Assembly: GCA_946406115.1 (NCBI GenBank)
Contig: OX291549.1
Span: 23,831,901 to 23,895,900, forward strand
Length of the DNA stretch: 64,000 bases
Reading direction: 5' to 3'
DNA from: Apoda limacodes
Lineage: Eukaryota > Arthropoda > Insecta > Lepidoptera > Limacodidae
Shown here: in pieces, positions 1 through 9,844 of the stretch
How positions within the stretch are numbered: position 1 is the stretch's first letter
Layout of the letters: every line of letters starts with the position of its first letter
Made by a program: the position numbers and the translations under genes
Notes under the pieces: generated by a model
What the model saw: only the letters and a program-made list of their open reading frames with translations
Told to the model about the DNA's origin: nothing
Database searches by the model: none

Positions 1-602
1 TCCTAGTACGTCCGAAATGCGGACCTACACAGGGACTTCGAGCTCCCCACGATACCCCAATATCTTAAAGACCTGGCAGTCCGCTTTTTCGAACGAACAC
101 AAAATCACCCGAATCGATTAATTCTGCAATCCACAGCCTATCATCCCCCCGACAGACCTCGGCACGGTCGAAAAACTATTATTACGCGGCGTCGGTACGT
201 CCTAAGGGCCCCAGACAACGATCTCGCTATCCGGACTAAACTTAACGACCTCCCCTAATAGGGCTTCCCCCCTAACACGACGCCGACGTCCCCGAGTTCG
301 TCGGCGAACGCACGGATACACGAGGTATCAAAGAGTGCCGGGGCGCTTCTCGCCCTCACTCGCAATCGCAATCGCGTAACGGGGAACTCCCCTCCTGGCG
401 CTGACTCACCTTCGGGTTCGAGGCTCACGCTGGTCGAAGGGACGACCCAAGAGCGACAACCCTAGCCGAGGCTCCCCCGCGGGGAGCCCTTGAGCGTTGG
501 GCGCTATATGGGCTGAGACTCCTTCAGAGTCTCGCCCCAAAAGCCCGATGGAGCAATAATGGCTACATCAGCAAACTGCATTGTCAGTTCAGCAAAAAAA
601 AA
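1..602 (+). mobile_element. 3' end of a Jockey-type LINE (left part outside window)
   Basis: The sequence matches, with scattered substitutions, the last part of the LINE at 14103-19876: the C-terminal end of the reverse transcriptase ORF, then the GC-rich 3' UTR containing the block that reads 'gggcgctatatgggctga'. The reading frame is damaged here. It ends in an A-rich tail near 594-602, as expected of target-primed insertion. Its 5' part lies beyond the window edge, so no target-site duplication can be tested. Confidence 0.85.
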
Positions 603-679
603 CGGGTTGCACTCCCGTGCCGACAGAAGTGAAAACATACTAGCTATTTACCTCCCATTCCTTTTTATACATATTTATT

Positions 680-960
680 TATCATAAATTATTATTATTT
701 ATTTTTTGACGTAGTATATTTGACATATCAGTCTGTCATAGAATTAAAATCCCATATCCAACCTCCCTGTACTACTTATAATCGCCATATACCTACTAAA
801 ATATGGCGTGGCATTATGGTTTCCGTCTTACGAATTTTCGATCAGCCTGTGCAAGTTTATCATGTTTTACCCATACCAATTAGTGGAATTATGGTTTTCG
901 TTCATTATTTTTTACCCATAACAAATATGGGCACAACGCCGCTTAACATGTTTTCACTTT
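680..960 (-). repeat. Dispersed repeat, family R-A, copy 1
   Basis: In reverse orientation this resembles 30470-30750 and 38935-39215. Shared blocks are a 'tgacgtagtatatttgaca' segment, 'tctgtcatagaattaaaat', and a segment around 'acccataccaa'. The three copies share order and length (about 270 bp) but are diverged. No coding capacity is apparent and the superfamily is not recognised. Confidence 0.6.
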
Positions 961-1831
961 AAAAAAAAAGGCTACTTGATCAACATTACACAGTTCATCG
1001 ATTATTGCATGCAATAAATATACCTAGGGATTTACCCGGATGTACATAGCCCTAGCTCGCGGGTATAAATGGTCTCGTTTGTTCTCCAATATAGTGTATA
1101 TGATTGAAGGCTGGAAAACCTAATAAGTTTGATTGACTAACTTCGTTGATTTTTATATGGAAGATTTAACTTTCAATTACTCAGTGTAAAAAGTGACCTT
1201 GAACAAGTCAAAGCATTTTCATTCAAATAAAGGCTTTTTAAGAATACTTGAATTGTCAAAACTATTCTTTATTCTTTGTCAGTGTTTCAATTTTGGTAGT
1301 GATTGTTAAAGGGACAGAGAAATATATGGGTACATACCTTTTTACCTGATCGAGAGTTCCCAAGGGAATAATTTTTTCTATAGGCAACACGGCAAGGCAC
1401 TTTTTTCACGTTGAATGACGTAACCTGATTTTCTTAAACAAAATTAGCCAAAAGGAAAATAGTAGGACACTTTTTACAAGTAAAAGGAGAAGGGGAGACG
1501 GTACTTACAGTAAGAGCAACAGTTCTGAAGCACAGGTACCCACTACTGAAGCCAGTAGCATTTACCGCACAATTGCTTTTTCTAGGCAGCTTCGTCGGAC
1601 CTCTGCATCTTATCCTTACTCTGATTTTTTATCCCAATCGAGAGATCCTATGGAAATAGAACCGTGGACAGTTATTCGTTTACGTTACAATTCTCACAAT
1701 TCTATACATATCAGGGTGAACTGATTTTGGGTACAAGGACAGGCGGTATGGAGGGAGAATACCTTTACCTCGATCGAGCCCTTTAGGGCCCCTGACACCA
1801 CCGGTGGTGTCAAGGGGATTTTTTAGTCCCC

Positions 1832-2521
1832 ATGACACCACCATTGTGTTGTCACTTACTCCATCGATAAATATCTGTCACACTAGTTCCATTGAACAAA
1901 ATACAAGTGTTTTGTTCAGGTTTGCTTACTCAAATAAAAATTTAAGCCTGCAAAAATAAAAAAAATGTTCATGAGCTCCATTTGTCATTCTTGGCCCATG
2001 GCTCTACTGCGTAGTTTGACCGGTAGTAACCCAAGAGCAATGATTTTTGTCCCTGGTTCTACCATTAAGACCGTAAAACAAGAAAATTGATAGTTTTTCG
2101 CACACTTGCTCGTAAACAGTGTCATTACTCCCATGGGCTTTTTCCTTGTAAAGTTTACTTTACAGAAGTAATAGATCTCAAGATCTTCATTTCGAATGAC
2201 AGCTGTCAAACTAAAAACGGCTTTATCTCCGAAACTATTAATTGTAGACTAGTTGTTTCTTCACAGAAGTGATAGATCTCATCAAGATCTTTATTTTAGA
2301 TGACAGCTGTCAAACTTAGAAACGGCATTATCTCAGAAACCTTTAGTTTAAGACTAGTAGTTTCTTTACAAAGTGATAGATCTCATCAAGATCTTTATTT
2401 CAGATGACAGATGCATTTGAATAAGTAACCCCAAACAAAACACTTGTGTTTTGTTCAATGGTATGAGTGTGACAGATATTCATTAATGGAGTAAGTGACA
2501 ACACTATTTGTTGGTAGTGTC
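1832..2521. mobile_element. Long inverted-repeat element (MITE or fold-back) with internal tandem repeats
   Basis: About 90 bp at the left (from 1832; 'gttgtcacttactccat', then 'aatatctgtcacac' and a 'tgaacaaaatacaagtgttt' block) reappear as an imperfect reverse complement at the right end (2425-2521). The middle holds about 2.5 direct copies of a ~105-bp unit (roughly 2163-2263, 2264-2369, 2369-2414) with the signature 'gatagatctcatcaagatct' and 'gacagctgtcaaact'. No transposase ORF and no clear target-site duplication were seen, so the superfamily is open. Confidence 0.65.
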
Positions 2522-2937
2522 GAAATAAATCGAGCGTTAGAGAAGATTTTTCTGCAGGCACGGGTGCGGCGGAGCGGCGCTCAGTTTATTCCGCGTCGTA
2601 TCGGTGCAACGGGGTGACTTGATAGTAGGCAAGGGGATAGCTGGGCAGAAATTAACATGAAATATTTTTTACCAGTTAATTGAGGTACCGACTTCTTTCT
2701 TGCACTTATGATCAAATTTAGCTCAGGCGAAACTACGGGTAAATTCTAGTACCTAAGTCTATAAATAAAACAAATGATTCACCATTTAGTTTATTATAAT
2801 TATAACCAAACTTATCTAACATAATATTACCATGACAGCTAAAATATCAATTTAAAGCTTGCAAATATAATCCTAAGCTTAAATTTATAAACAGTTGACC
2901 AGATCACACATAAATTAAAAAGGTAATTGTGAATAAT
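2522..2937. other. ARL6IP1 3' UTR and downstream flank
   Basis: The AT-rich half nearest the stop codon should be the 3' UTR of the minus-strand ARL6IP1 homologue. The stretch 2700-2752 ends in 'taaattctagt', resembling Helitron-like ends elsewhere in the window. No other gene was seen. Confidence 0.4.
2790..2795 (-). promoter_or_regulatory. Candidate polyadenylation signal of ARL6IP1 homologue
   Basis: Read on the minus strand this is AATAAA, about 145 bp downstream of the stop codon at 2938-2940. Position and hexamer fit a cleavage signal, but the region is AT-rich and chance matches are likely. Confidence 0.35.
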
Positions 2938-3120
2938 TTACTCATTTTTAACCATCTTCGGAGTCTTCACCATAGAAAATAATGAAGCAGCAAATCCCCT
3001 ATGTTGTATACCAGGCCATAGAAGTGTTACTGTAGAGAGAATGTAGAACAGAAAGATATTGTTGATTGAAGATGCCATCCATGCCATAGCACATAACATA
3101 CTGATTGAAATCAGATAATA
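2938..3120 (-). CDS. ARL6IP1: ARL6IP1 coding exon 3 with stop
   Basis: Follows the acceptor GTTTCAG. 60 codons plus TAA encode the second hydrophobic hairpin and a short basic tail ending KMVKNE. Confidence 0.88.
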   Translation of the reverse strand, partial: YYLISISMLCAMAWMASSINNIFLFYILSTVTLLWPGIQHRGFAASLFSMVKTPKMVKNE

Positions 3121-4983
3121 CTGAAACAAAATATGCACAATGTAAGTGTCATAGAAAACTTAGGCAATAAAACACTGTTTCCAAGATCAATCCCACTTTC
3201 AAGTAATATACTATAAATTTGATGATGATGGTGTTTGATCTGTCCTTTTGGAAAGGCCAAAGAGTAGGTAAGCCATGCAGCCAGTTTTTAGTAAGTAGGT
3301 ATAACACATTTAAGTATATGAAAATTTTTCAACCAATTGGTTTTAAAAACTTTTCTGTGCTGCAAATATCCAATTTCTAATACATAAACTCACTCTTCAG
3401 TAAGGATAAATTCAAACATCATCAAATTTGTTCATTTACTCTCTTTACTGCCATTTGTTGGGAAAAGTTATTCTTTTTTTAACATTTGCTTTACAAAAAA
3501 CTCATCATTTCCACCAATTTTTTTACTACTGCCATTTGTTTGGCAAGAGTTAATTTTTTTTCAACATTTTCTCTACAACAAACTTATTGTTTCCACCAAT
3601 TTCAACATTCCATTTGTGTGAGATTAAGGCTAGATATAGGGCAGATAGATGTAAATATGCCATACATCAGAAAAATTTAAAAAAATGTATGTTGTAAAAC
3701 TTGCTTTATCTGAATGATTTTCATTTATTGAATTTAATGCTGAAAAAAAAATCTGAAAGTCACCATTGTGTCAACACTTGTGCAAATTTTTAAAGGGTGT
3801 TTTGCATTTTGTTATGAAATTCATTTAAATAATTAGAATTGGTTGTTGCTGAATCTAGTGCATTGACTAAGTTGTAGCAAAAAGACAAGAAATGTGACTA
3901 AAACGTTAAATTCATTAAATTGCATACAAAAAAAAATTAAATTATGGTATAAATTACTTAAGAGATATATAACAAATACATCTCATAGTAATTAATATGA
4001 CTGTGTGTAATGATTTTTTGTACATTTACATGAACATCTAAGTATTACAGAAATTAACTTTCTGGCCTACCTCACCCTCATAATCAATCAAGATATTTTT
4101 GCAAACAGCTTATGCCAATATGATTATCCTCACATTTTAGTCACCCCTAATGTATGTGTAATGGAAAATTTATCAAAAATAATCATTTGCAAAACAATTT
4201 TTTTGTAAATGATTTATTGAATTTTATATAAAATCACGATGGAAGTTTTCAATTGCACAATACACTCATATGAACTTCAGGTTAGGGTTTAAAAAAGATT
4301 TAGGATTTTTTTTCGCAACAAAGCAACTTGCATCCCCTTTTAGTTACTCCAACCAAAATTCAGTTACAGTTATTCCTGCAATGTCCTTCTATTTTACAAC
4401 TATCCCTGTGAAAAATTTCAGACTAATAAAATTCTTTATTCCAACCTGACAGAAGAACAAACAAACTGTTGCATCTACAATATTAATATGAATAAAAATA
4501 TTGGAACTTTACCACTATAGGAGAAGATTCTCTCAGCAAATAAAATGTTCGAATGTAACCAATGACTTTGTTGAAGGTCTTAACAAGGCTCGCACAAATA
4601 TCTTCATATGCCTTTTCCTTCTGCCCAGTCCATGAATTTGGACCATACACGGCATTGCATATTATTGGTACAATGAAATCGACGAAATTGATAAGGAGAC
4701 CAGCTACAGCAACTGTTGTAAGAAAATTTAGGTCCAAAAGCCAAAGGAGTAAATATAGTAAAGACATGGAACCAACGATAGCGCAAGGGTGCCATTGTTG
4801 TTCCCATAAGAAAATTGATTTAAGAGGAAGTAAAGCCATTCGCCAACCCTCTAAAAACCTTTTTAGTTTCTTCACTTGCTGTTCCTGAAAATAATAAAAA
4901 CAAAGTAAATTATAATTATCATCATAATAGCATCCTGTAAAAATGTTAAAACATACCTGATCTTTGGCCACGACGTCAGACAT
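2938..4983 (-). CDS. ARL6IP1: ARL6IP1 homologue (reticulon-like ER membrane-shaping protein), 3 exons, 193 aa
   Basis: Exons, in coding order, are 4957-4983, 4513-4884 and 2938-3120, all joined in phase 0 with GT-AG introns of 72 and 1,392 nt. The product is 193 aa; the human protein is about 203 aa. Two long hydrophobic hairpins are visible, residues about 43-88 and 134-170, separated by a hydrophilic loop containing 'EDICASLVKTF'. This matches the ARL6IP1 layout, including the motif before the first hairpin (LEGW...WEQQW) and 'LLWPGIQHRG' after the second. Family proteins sit in the ER membrane and help shape tubules. The start is the first ATG, followed by only nine codons before the first intron. 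TMEM33 and reticulons proper were considered but fit less well. Identity is by eye, not by alignment. Confidence 0.9.
3825..4075 (+). repeat. Dispersed repeat, family R-B, copy 1 (in ARL6IP1 intron 2)
   Basis: About 250 bp are collinear with 33583-33825. Shared blocks include 'aaataattagaattg', 'tctagtgcattgacta', 'caagaaatgtgacta' and 'tatataacaaatacat'. Both copies are AT-rich, non-coding and in the same + orientation. No terminal structure is visible. Confidence 0.65.
4513..4884 (-). CDS. ARL6IP1: ARL6IP1 coding exon 2
   Basis: 372 nt, 124 codons, phase 0 at both ends. It carries the amphipathic start, the first hydrophobic hairpin and the loop, and ends ...SPIV before the donor GTAAAG. 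Confidence 0.88.
4957..4983 (-). CDS. ARL6IP1: ARL6IP1 coding exon 1 (27 nt)
   Basis: Codes for nine residues from ATG and ends CAG|GTATGT. The next intron is only 72 nt and ends in TTTTCAG, so naive ORF reading runs through the intron in frame and adds false residues. Confidence 0.85.
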
Positions 4984-5350
4984 TTCAAAAAGATCTCTTC
5001 TAAATCAAATGAATTTGACAAGAAACAGCAGCTAAATCAGTTATTCGTAAAATGAGATAACTATTTTAAAAACAAAAACTAACTAAACGCCCGTTCTTTA
5101 TCTTCTTTTCTTTTGATATTTATTTAGTTTAAGAGAAAGGCTGTAGGGAATTAAACTTATGTAGCCTTGCCAAAAACCTTTTGCTTTATTTATAGCAGTG
5201 GCTGTTAAACTTTTTTGGTCAAGAACCAAAGAGCGAATTTAGTTCAACAGGTCTAAGTTTTTTATCAATTTATTAGCAATTAATTATTAGGTAACTGTTA
5301 AATTTTTTAAAAAATCTTTTTATATAAAAATTGGTGGAATAGTCTATTAA
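4984..5350. other. Upstream flank of ARL6IP1
   Basis: Should contain the 5' UTR and promoter of the minus-strand ARL6IP1 gene. AT-rich; no TATA box or start site can be assigned with confidence. Confidence 0.3.
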
Positions 5351-5612
5351 CTTGAAAACTTAGTTAGCAAGCAGATTAGTGTAATAACTTGTGGAAAGTG
5401 ATTTTTTATCATCAACTCTTTTTTTAATAGTCTCTACAGGATTTTATTGCACAAATCGTCGTTTTTATTACATGACGCGAGAGCACAGTTCACGTCGACG
5501 CACAAATTACGTATGTTCATGTAGTGTTGACGGCAAGCACCTAAAAAGTCAGGTACTCATATTGGCTCGTTTCGTGTGCCTGAACACGGAATCTAGCCGT
5601 ATCTATATTCTA
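5351..5612 (+). repeat. Dispersed repeat, family R-C, copy 1
   Basis: Collinear with 20041-20306. Shared text includes 'agcaagcagattagtgtaat', 'ttgcacaaatcgtc' and 'gagcacagttc.cgtcgacgca'. Copies are diverged and non-coding. Confidence 0.7.
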
Positions 5613-5624
5613 TATTTTTAATAT

Positions 5625-5860
5625 ATAAGGCTGAAGAGTTTGTTTGTATGAACGCGCTAATCTTAGAAACTATTGGTCTGATTTGAAAAATTCTTTCAGT
5701 GTTATATAGCCCATTTATCGAGGAAGGCTATAGGCTATATATCATTACGCTAAGACCAATAGGAGCGGAGCACCAACAAAGAATGTTTCAAAATCGGGAG
5801 TTATTTTTCCTTTTGAGAGCTTCCGCTCCATACGCTGCGTAAACGGTTAAAGTTTCGCAA
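5625..5860 (+). mobile_element. Helitron-like repeat fragment
   Basis: This segment ('aggctgaagagtttgtttgt', 'gaaaaattctttcagtgtta', 'aggctataggctatatatca') resembles a very common lepidopteran repeat whose full copies end in a Helitron-type CTAG-T terminus. The terminus is missing here, so assignment rests on recalled family resemblance. Confidence 0.45.
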
Positions 5861-6212
5861 AAATCATGTATGGGGCCGTCCATTAATCACGTGAGGTTTT
5901 TTTTAGCATTTTTTAACCCTCTCTCAACCTTGGTTATACGTGGTGAAGTTTAAGACTAACCCCCCCACCCCCACCCAAAATCAATCAAAATTAAAGGAAT
6001 GGTGTAATCATGCGAAAAATATACATTTTACTAGTACATGAACATATTAAATGTACATTGTCCTCGGACCACGGATAAGAAAAACTTTCTTCAACACTAA
6101 CAACTGGATAAGAATCTTGCAGGTCAGTTGTTGGCACTGTGCTTTGTTGAAGATAAACGTCAGTTTCATCAAGCCACTCGGCGTCATCATTTTCGCACAC
6201 TACGCAGAGAAT

Positions 6213-6408
6213 CTGTTTCGATCTACCGATTGATCGTCGCGTGAGGATGTGTGAAGTACGAACATTGTGTATCTCTAGACTTTTTTTTTCCTCTCTGAAC
6301 GAGTTTTAGCCTGTTTCGATCTACCGATTGATCGTCGCGTGAGGATGTGTGAAGTACGAACATTGTGTATCTCTAGACTTTTTTTTTCCTCTCTGAACGA
6401 GTTTTAGC
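6213..6408. repeat. Perfect 98-bp tandem duplication
   Basis: 6213-6310 and 6311-6408 are identical base for base, including a nine-T run. The second copy abuts the LINE fragment that starts at 6409. Confidence 0.95.
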
Positions 6409-7622
6409 CCATATAGCGCCAAACGCTCAAGGGCCTCGCGCCTTGGCTTGTGTTGTCGTTCTTGGAGTCGTCCCTTCGACCAACGTGAGCCTCGAACCTG
6501 AAGGCGAATCAGCGCCAGGAGGGGAATTCCCCGTTACGTGGTTGCGATTGCGAGTAAGTGGGGGCGAGAAGCGCCCCGGCACTCTTTGAAACCTCGTGTA
6601 TCCGTGCGGTCGCCGACTAACTTGGGGACGACGGCGTCGTGTTCGAGGGGAGAAGCGCCCTATTTGGAGAGGTCGTTGAGAGTAGTCTCGCTATCCGGAT
6701 AGCAGATCGTCGTCTAGGGCCGTTAGTACGTGCCGAGGCCGCCTAACAATTGTTTTTCGACCGTGTCGGGGGAAAGATAGGTTGTGGATTGCACAATTAA
6801 TCGGTTCGGGTGATTTTGTGTACGCTCGGAAAAGCGGACTGCCAGGTTTTTAAAATATGGGGGAATCGAGGGCAGCTCAAAGTCCCTATGTAGGTCCGCA
6901 TTCCGGACGTACCAGGAGGCTCCGGAGGCCGTTCTGAGGAAGCGGTTTTGGACGGTCTGGAGTTAATGGAGGTTGCGTTTAGGTAACGAATAGACGACGA
7001 TAGCATATGCTATTATTGGGCGAATGTAAGCGACGTAAAGAGTCAGCTTATTCATAAGCGACATCTTACTATACTTGCCTATCATGGGATATAGACGACC
7101 GAGGACAAAAGCGGCTCTGTTTCTAATTATTTTGGTGTGATCGCGGAAGTTCAAACGCCTATCCAGGGTCACACCGAGATATTTGGCCTTGCTTTGCCAA
7201 GGAATGGCACGGCCGAAGAGTGATAGGGAAGATGGACTCGGAGGGAGGCCAGTGGTAAAGAGAACGGCAGAGCTTTTGTCGGTATTCACTTCGATTCTCC
7301 ATTTCCGAAACGATTCGCCTAGCGCGGCATGGGTGTAGCCAGCTATTTAGCTAGGATAGGGCAGACCAGGCTTGGGTGAGGCAAATCTGGTAGAAAATAT
7401 TATTTTCATATGGCAAAAATGTATTGTACAGGCAAAATTCTCGAGGTTATACGCTTTTTGGCTAGTCTAGGGTGGGGCGGCTGCCGCACCTGGGTGTTAC
7501 TGGCTACGCCCATGTAGCGCGGTGATTGCGGATTGGAGTCTCTTAGTGATTTGACTCACTTGCCTACCGGCGGTGTAAATAGCGATATCCTCCGCGAAGA
7601 GGGCTAATTGGGTACCTATCGT
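6409..7622 (-). mobile_element. Truncated LINE fragment, same family as 14103-19876, reverse orientation
   Basis: In reverse complement it corresponds to about 18746-19786 of the full LINE: the region of the FADD motif, the C-terminal RT region and the start of the 3' UTR. It is split by a 187-bp MITE at 7328-7514. The last ~90 bp of the LINE 3' end are missing. The coding frames are broken. Confidence 0.85.
7328..7514. mobile_element. hAT-like MITE inserted in LINE fragment
   Basis: The ends are imperfect inverted repeats (CATGGGTGTAGCCAG against CATGGGCGTAGCCAG). Both sides are flanked by TAGCGCGG (7320-7327 and 7515-7522), an 8-bp duplication typical of hAT transposition. Removing one copy restores continuity with the LINE sequence. 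A related end lies at 53319. Confidence 0.8.
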
Positions 7623-7639
7623 TTGCTTTTGACATGAAT

Positions 7640-7860
7640 TTACATGTTCCTTGACTTTCTTCCTTGTAAAGAAGTACAATCCACGCCGCATGTCCTTTCC
7701 ACAAGTCGCTGAAGATCCTTCTGCAGGCTAGGGCAATACAGGTCATAAAGCAATTTGCTAAAGCCCTCATGCGTTGGGGTAATTCCAAGAGAACGACGCA
7801 GAAGAAATGTAGCAAACGTCTCGCCATCATGCTCTTGAGTAACCAATGAAATGAACCTGT
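7640..7860 (-). pseudogene. Ty3/gypsy-type integrase zinc-binding remnant
   Basis: An open stretch reads HEGFSKLLYDLYCPSLQKDL followed by RLVERTCGVDC, resembling the H2C2 zinc-binding region of gypsy-type integrases (His...YWP...D...C..C). The usual W of YWP is C here. No flanking RNase H or catalytic core survives. It adjoins the LINE fragment, so the retrotransposon was probably interrupted by it. Confidence 0.5.
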
Positions 7861-8222
7861 GACCTACGTACAATGGCCCTATCATGAGGCTAAGTGCGGA
7901 AAACATAAGTCCAACTAACTAACTATGCTCTTGAGGCTTTGGAATACATAGGCCACTGGACGACTGCAATATCGGATTAAATCACGTGATGTTTTGATGG
8001 AATGGATTATAATATTCCTGTGCGCCAAAGACTAGCTAAAACTATTAAAAACCCTAGAAATTAATTGATTAACATTTTTATAACGTATAAACAAAAAAAA
8101 AATATCTTAAATAAATACACGTGATACCTTACTACACCCCCCCTCCCTCCTTGTGATATTTCGTGATTTTTGCCGAACCCCCTCCCCCGTTTTCGAGCCT
8201 CACGTGATTAATGGACGGCCCC

Positions 8223-9774
8223 TATGATAGAATTGTTCCCCTTTAAAAGTACTAAAAAAAATCCGCGACAGCATATGTCTATCTTTTAAGCTTGGCCAAC
8301 TATAACCTTTTTGATGCTAACCAAATTTGTTCTAAAATAATGCATTAATTGCGAAGGTGTTTCTATAAACATGATAATAATCCTTATCCAAATAAATGCG
8401 TTATTTATCACAAGTTTTTAATTTAAAACTAAATTTCCCTTAACATCATTCGATTTCAATGAATATCTTAAGAGATATCGAAGTTTTAAAATAACATATC
8501 AGCAAAATAGTGATCAAGTACTACGCGCGCATTTATGATGCGCAGTCATGAGGGGGAAGAGAGGTACCTGTTATTTAAAAATATTTTCACCTTCTAAGTT
8601 TTTTTTCTACAATTGAGGCGTTATTAAGAATCCTACGCCGATGACCAAATTTAGGGCGGGTGAAGCCGCTGGCAAAAGCTAGTAAGTCATATTTGGAAAA
8701 TAATGATTCTGCATCCCAAAATGAATGCGCTCTTAAAAGTAAAGTGCAAATGAACAATGAAGACGTGTTTATGCTTGTTTATTTTTTTTAATTAATCTAG
8801 TAGGATTAGACAACAAATTTCAGGAGTGTTATGAAGACATGCGAAGAATTATGCATCGAAAACTTGATTTAGCCCATTTTAGTCTTCTTTAGCCCTTAAA
8901 TGTTTAGCCCCTGACCCAATTTATAGTCCCTAGATCGTGTATAGTCTTACCATAGACATAGAGAACTAGTCAGCACATTTCCTAACAAACTGTGACAAAA
9001 ATGGTCCCAAAAGTGTGAGAGACTTAGCGAACGTGTAGTGTCTTGTCTATGAGAAAAGACACCACACTTTAACTTTGTCTCTTTCTAAAGAGAGGCCAAT
9101 TTCGTGAGCCTATTGTACATTATATAGGACAGATTACAGAACTCGAATTCTATGTAATTAACTACTGATTGAAAAAATAATCGCGAACAACAATTACTCA
9201 AGATAATCTCGGGAATTCCCCGAAAATGTAATTACAATTTTGTCTTTGTCTTATTAACAATATTAGTCTGTACAAAGTTTAACGGAGCATCTATTTAGTA
9301 ACTAAAAATATAATAAATAGTTTGCAAATACCATTTCTTTTCTATTTTTTTTATTAAGATGGCAATTTAGCCCTTTTTTAAATTTATTGGGCATATTTTA
9401 GAAAACATGATACCTAATTGGCAACACTGGACCACAAATTATAAAGTATTACTGGACCTGGACCAAACAAAGCTAAAATTCATACTTACTGATTCTGAGC
9501 AAAAATATCACCTATTATATTGATTGCGATTAATTATAAAATTAATGCGTATGACGTGTTATTTCGGAAGATTAGGTATTTCTTCTATCTTTACCCGCCT
9601 GGCTGCACGTAGATATAATTACTTGATAATTCAATACTTTAGATTAGATAGTTTATGCAATCTGTAAAGTGGATTTTGTTGAAATCACTGTTTGTTCCTT
9701 ATTAGGTCTTTCGGTTTAATTAGGTTTTTAATTTCGTAAGCTAAGTTACAAAATTTAAAAAAACAATCGAAAAA
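8223..9774. other. Intergenic region upstream of FABP
   Basis: Includes a Helitron-like end at 8630-8684 and otherwise AT-rich sequence without a supported gene. The FABP promoter should lie in the last few hundred bases; no TATA box or initiator can be chosen reliably. Confidence 0.35.
8630..8684 (+). mobile_element. Helitron-like 3' terminus
   Basis: Contains 'gggcgggtgaagccgctggc' followed by AAAAGCTAGT. A short GC hairpin just before CTAG-T is the usual Helitron 3' end. A close relative is at 48347-48395. Confidence 0.5.
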
Positions 9775-9844
9775 ATGCCATCCATTGCAGGGAAATACCA
9801 GCACTATAAAAATGAGAACCTTGATGATTACTTTACTGCAGTTG
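9775..9844 (+). CDS. FABP coding exon 1
   Basis: From ATG to the first base of Gly24, donor GTAAGC. Phase 1, as in other FABP genes. Confidence 0.88.

Larger units (their letters stand above)
5872..8222. mobile_element. DNA element with perfect 25-bp terminal inverted repeats, holding nested insertions
   Basis: The left end 5872-5896 (starting GGGGCCGTCCATTAATCACG) is a perfect reverse complement of 8198-8222. The trinucleotide TAT flanks both ends (5869-5871 and 8223-8225), a possible 3-bp target-site duplication as in PIF/Harbinger-type elements. The interior holds a gypsy-type integrase remnant, a reversed LINE fragment, a hAT-like MITE and a 98-bp duplication. No transposase of its own was recognised, so this may be a non-autonomous element enlarged by later insertions. 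Confidence 0.7.

Noticed and set aside
4562..4888. Plus-strand 108-aa ORF
   Set aside because: Antisense shadow of ARL6IP1 exon 2.
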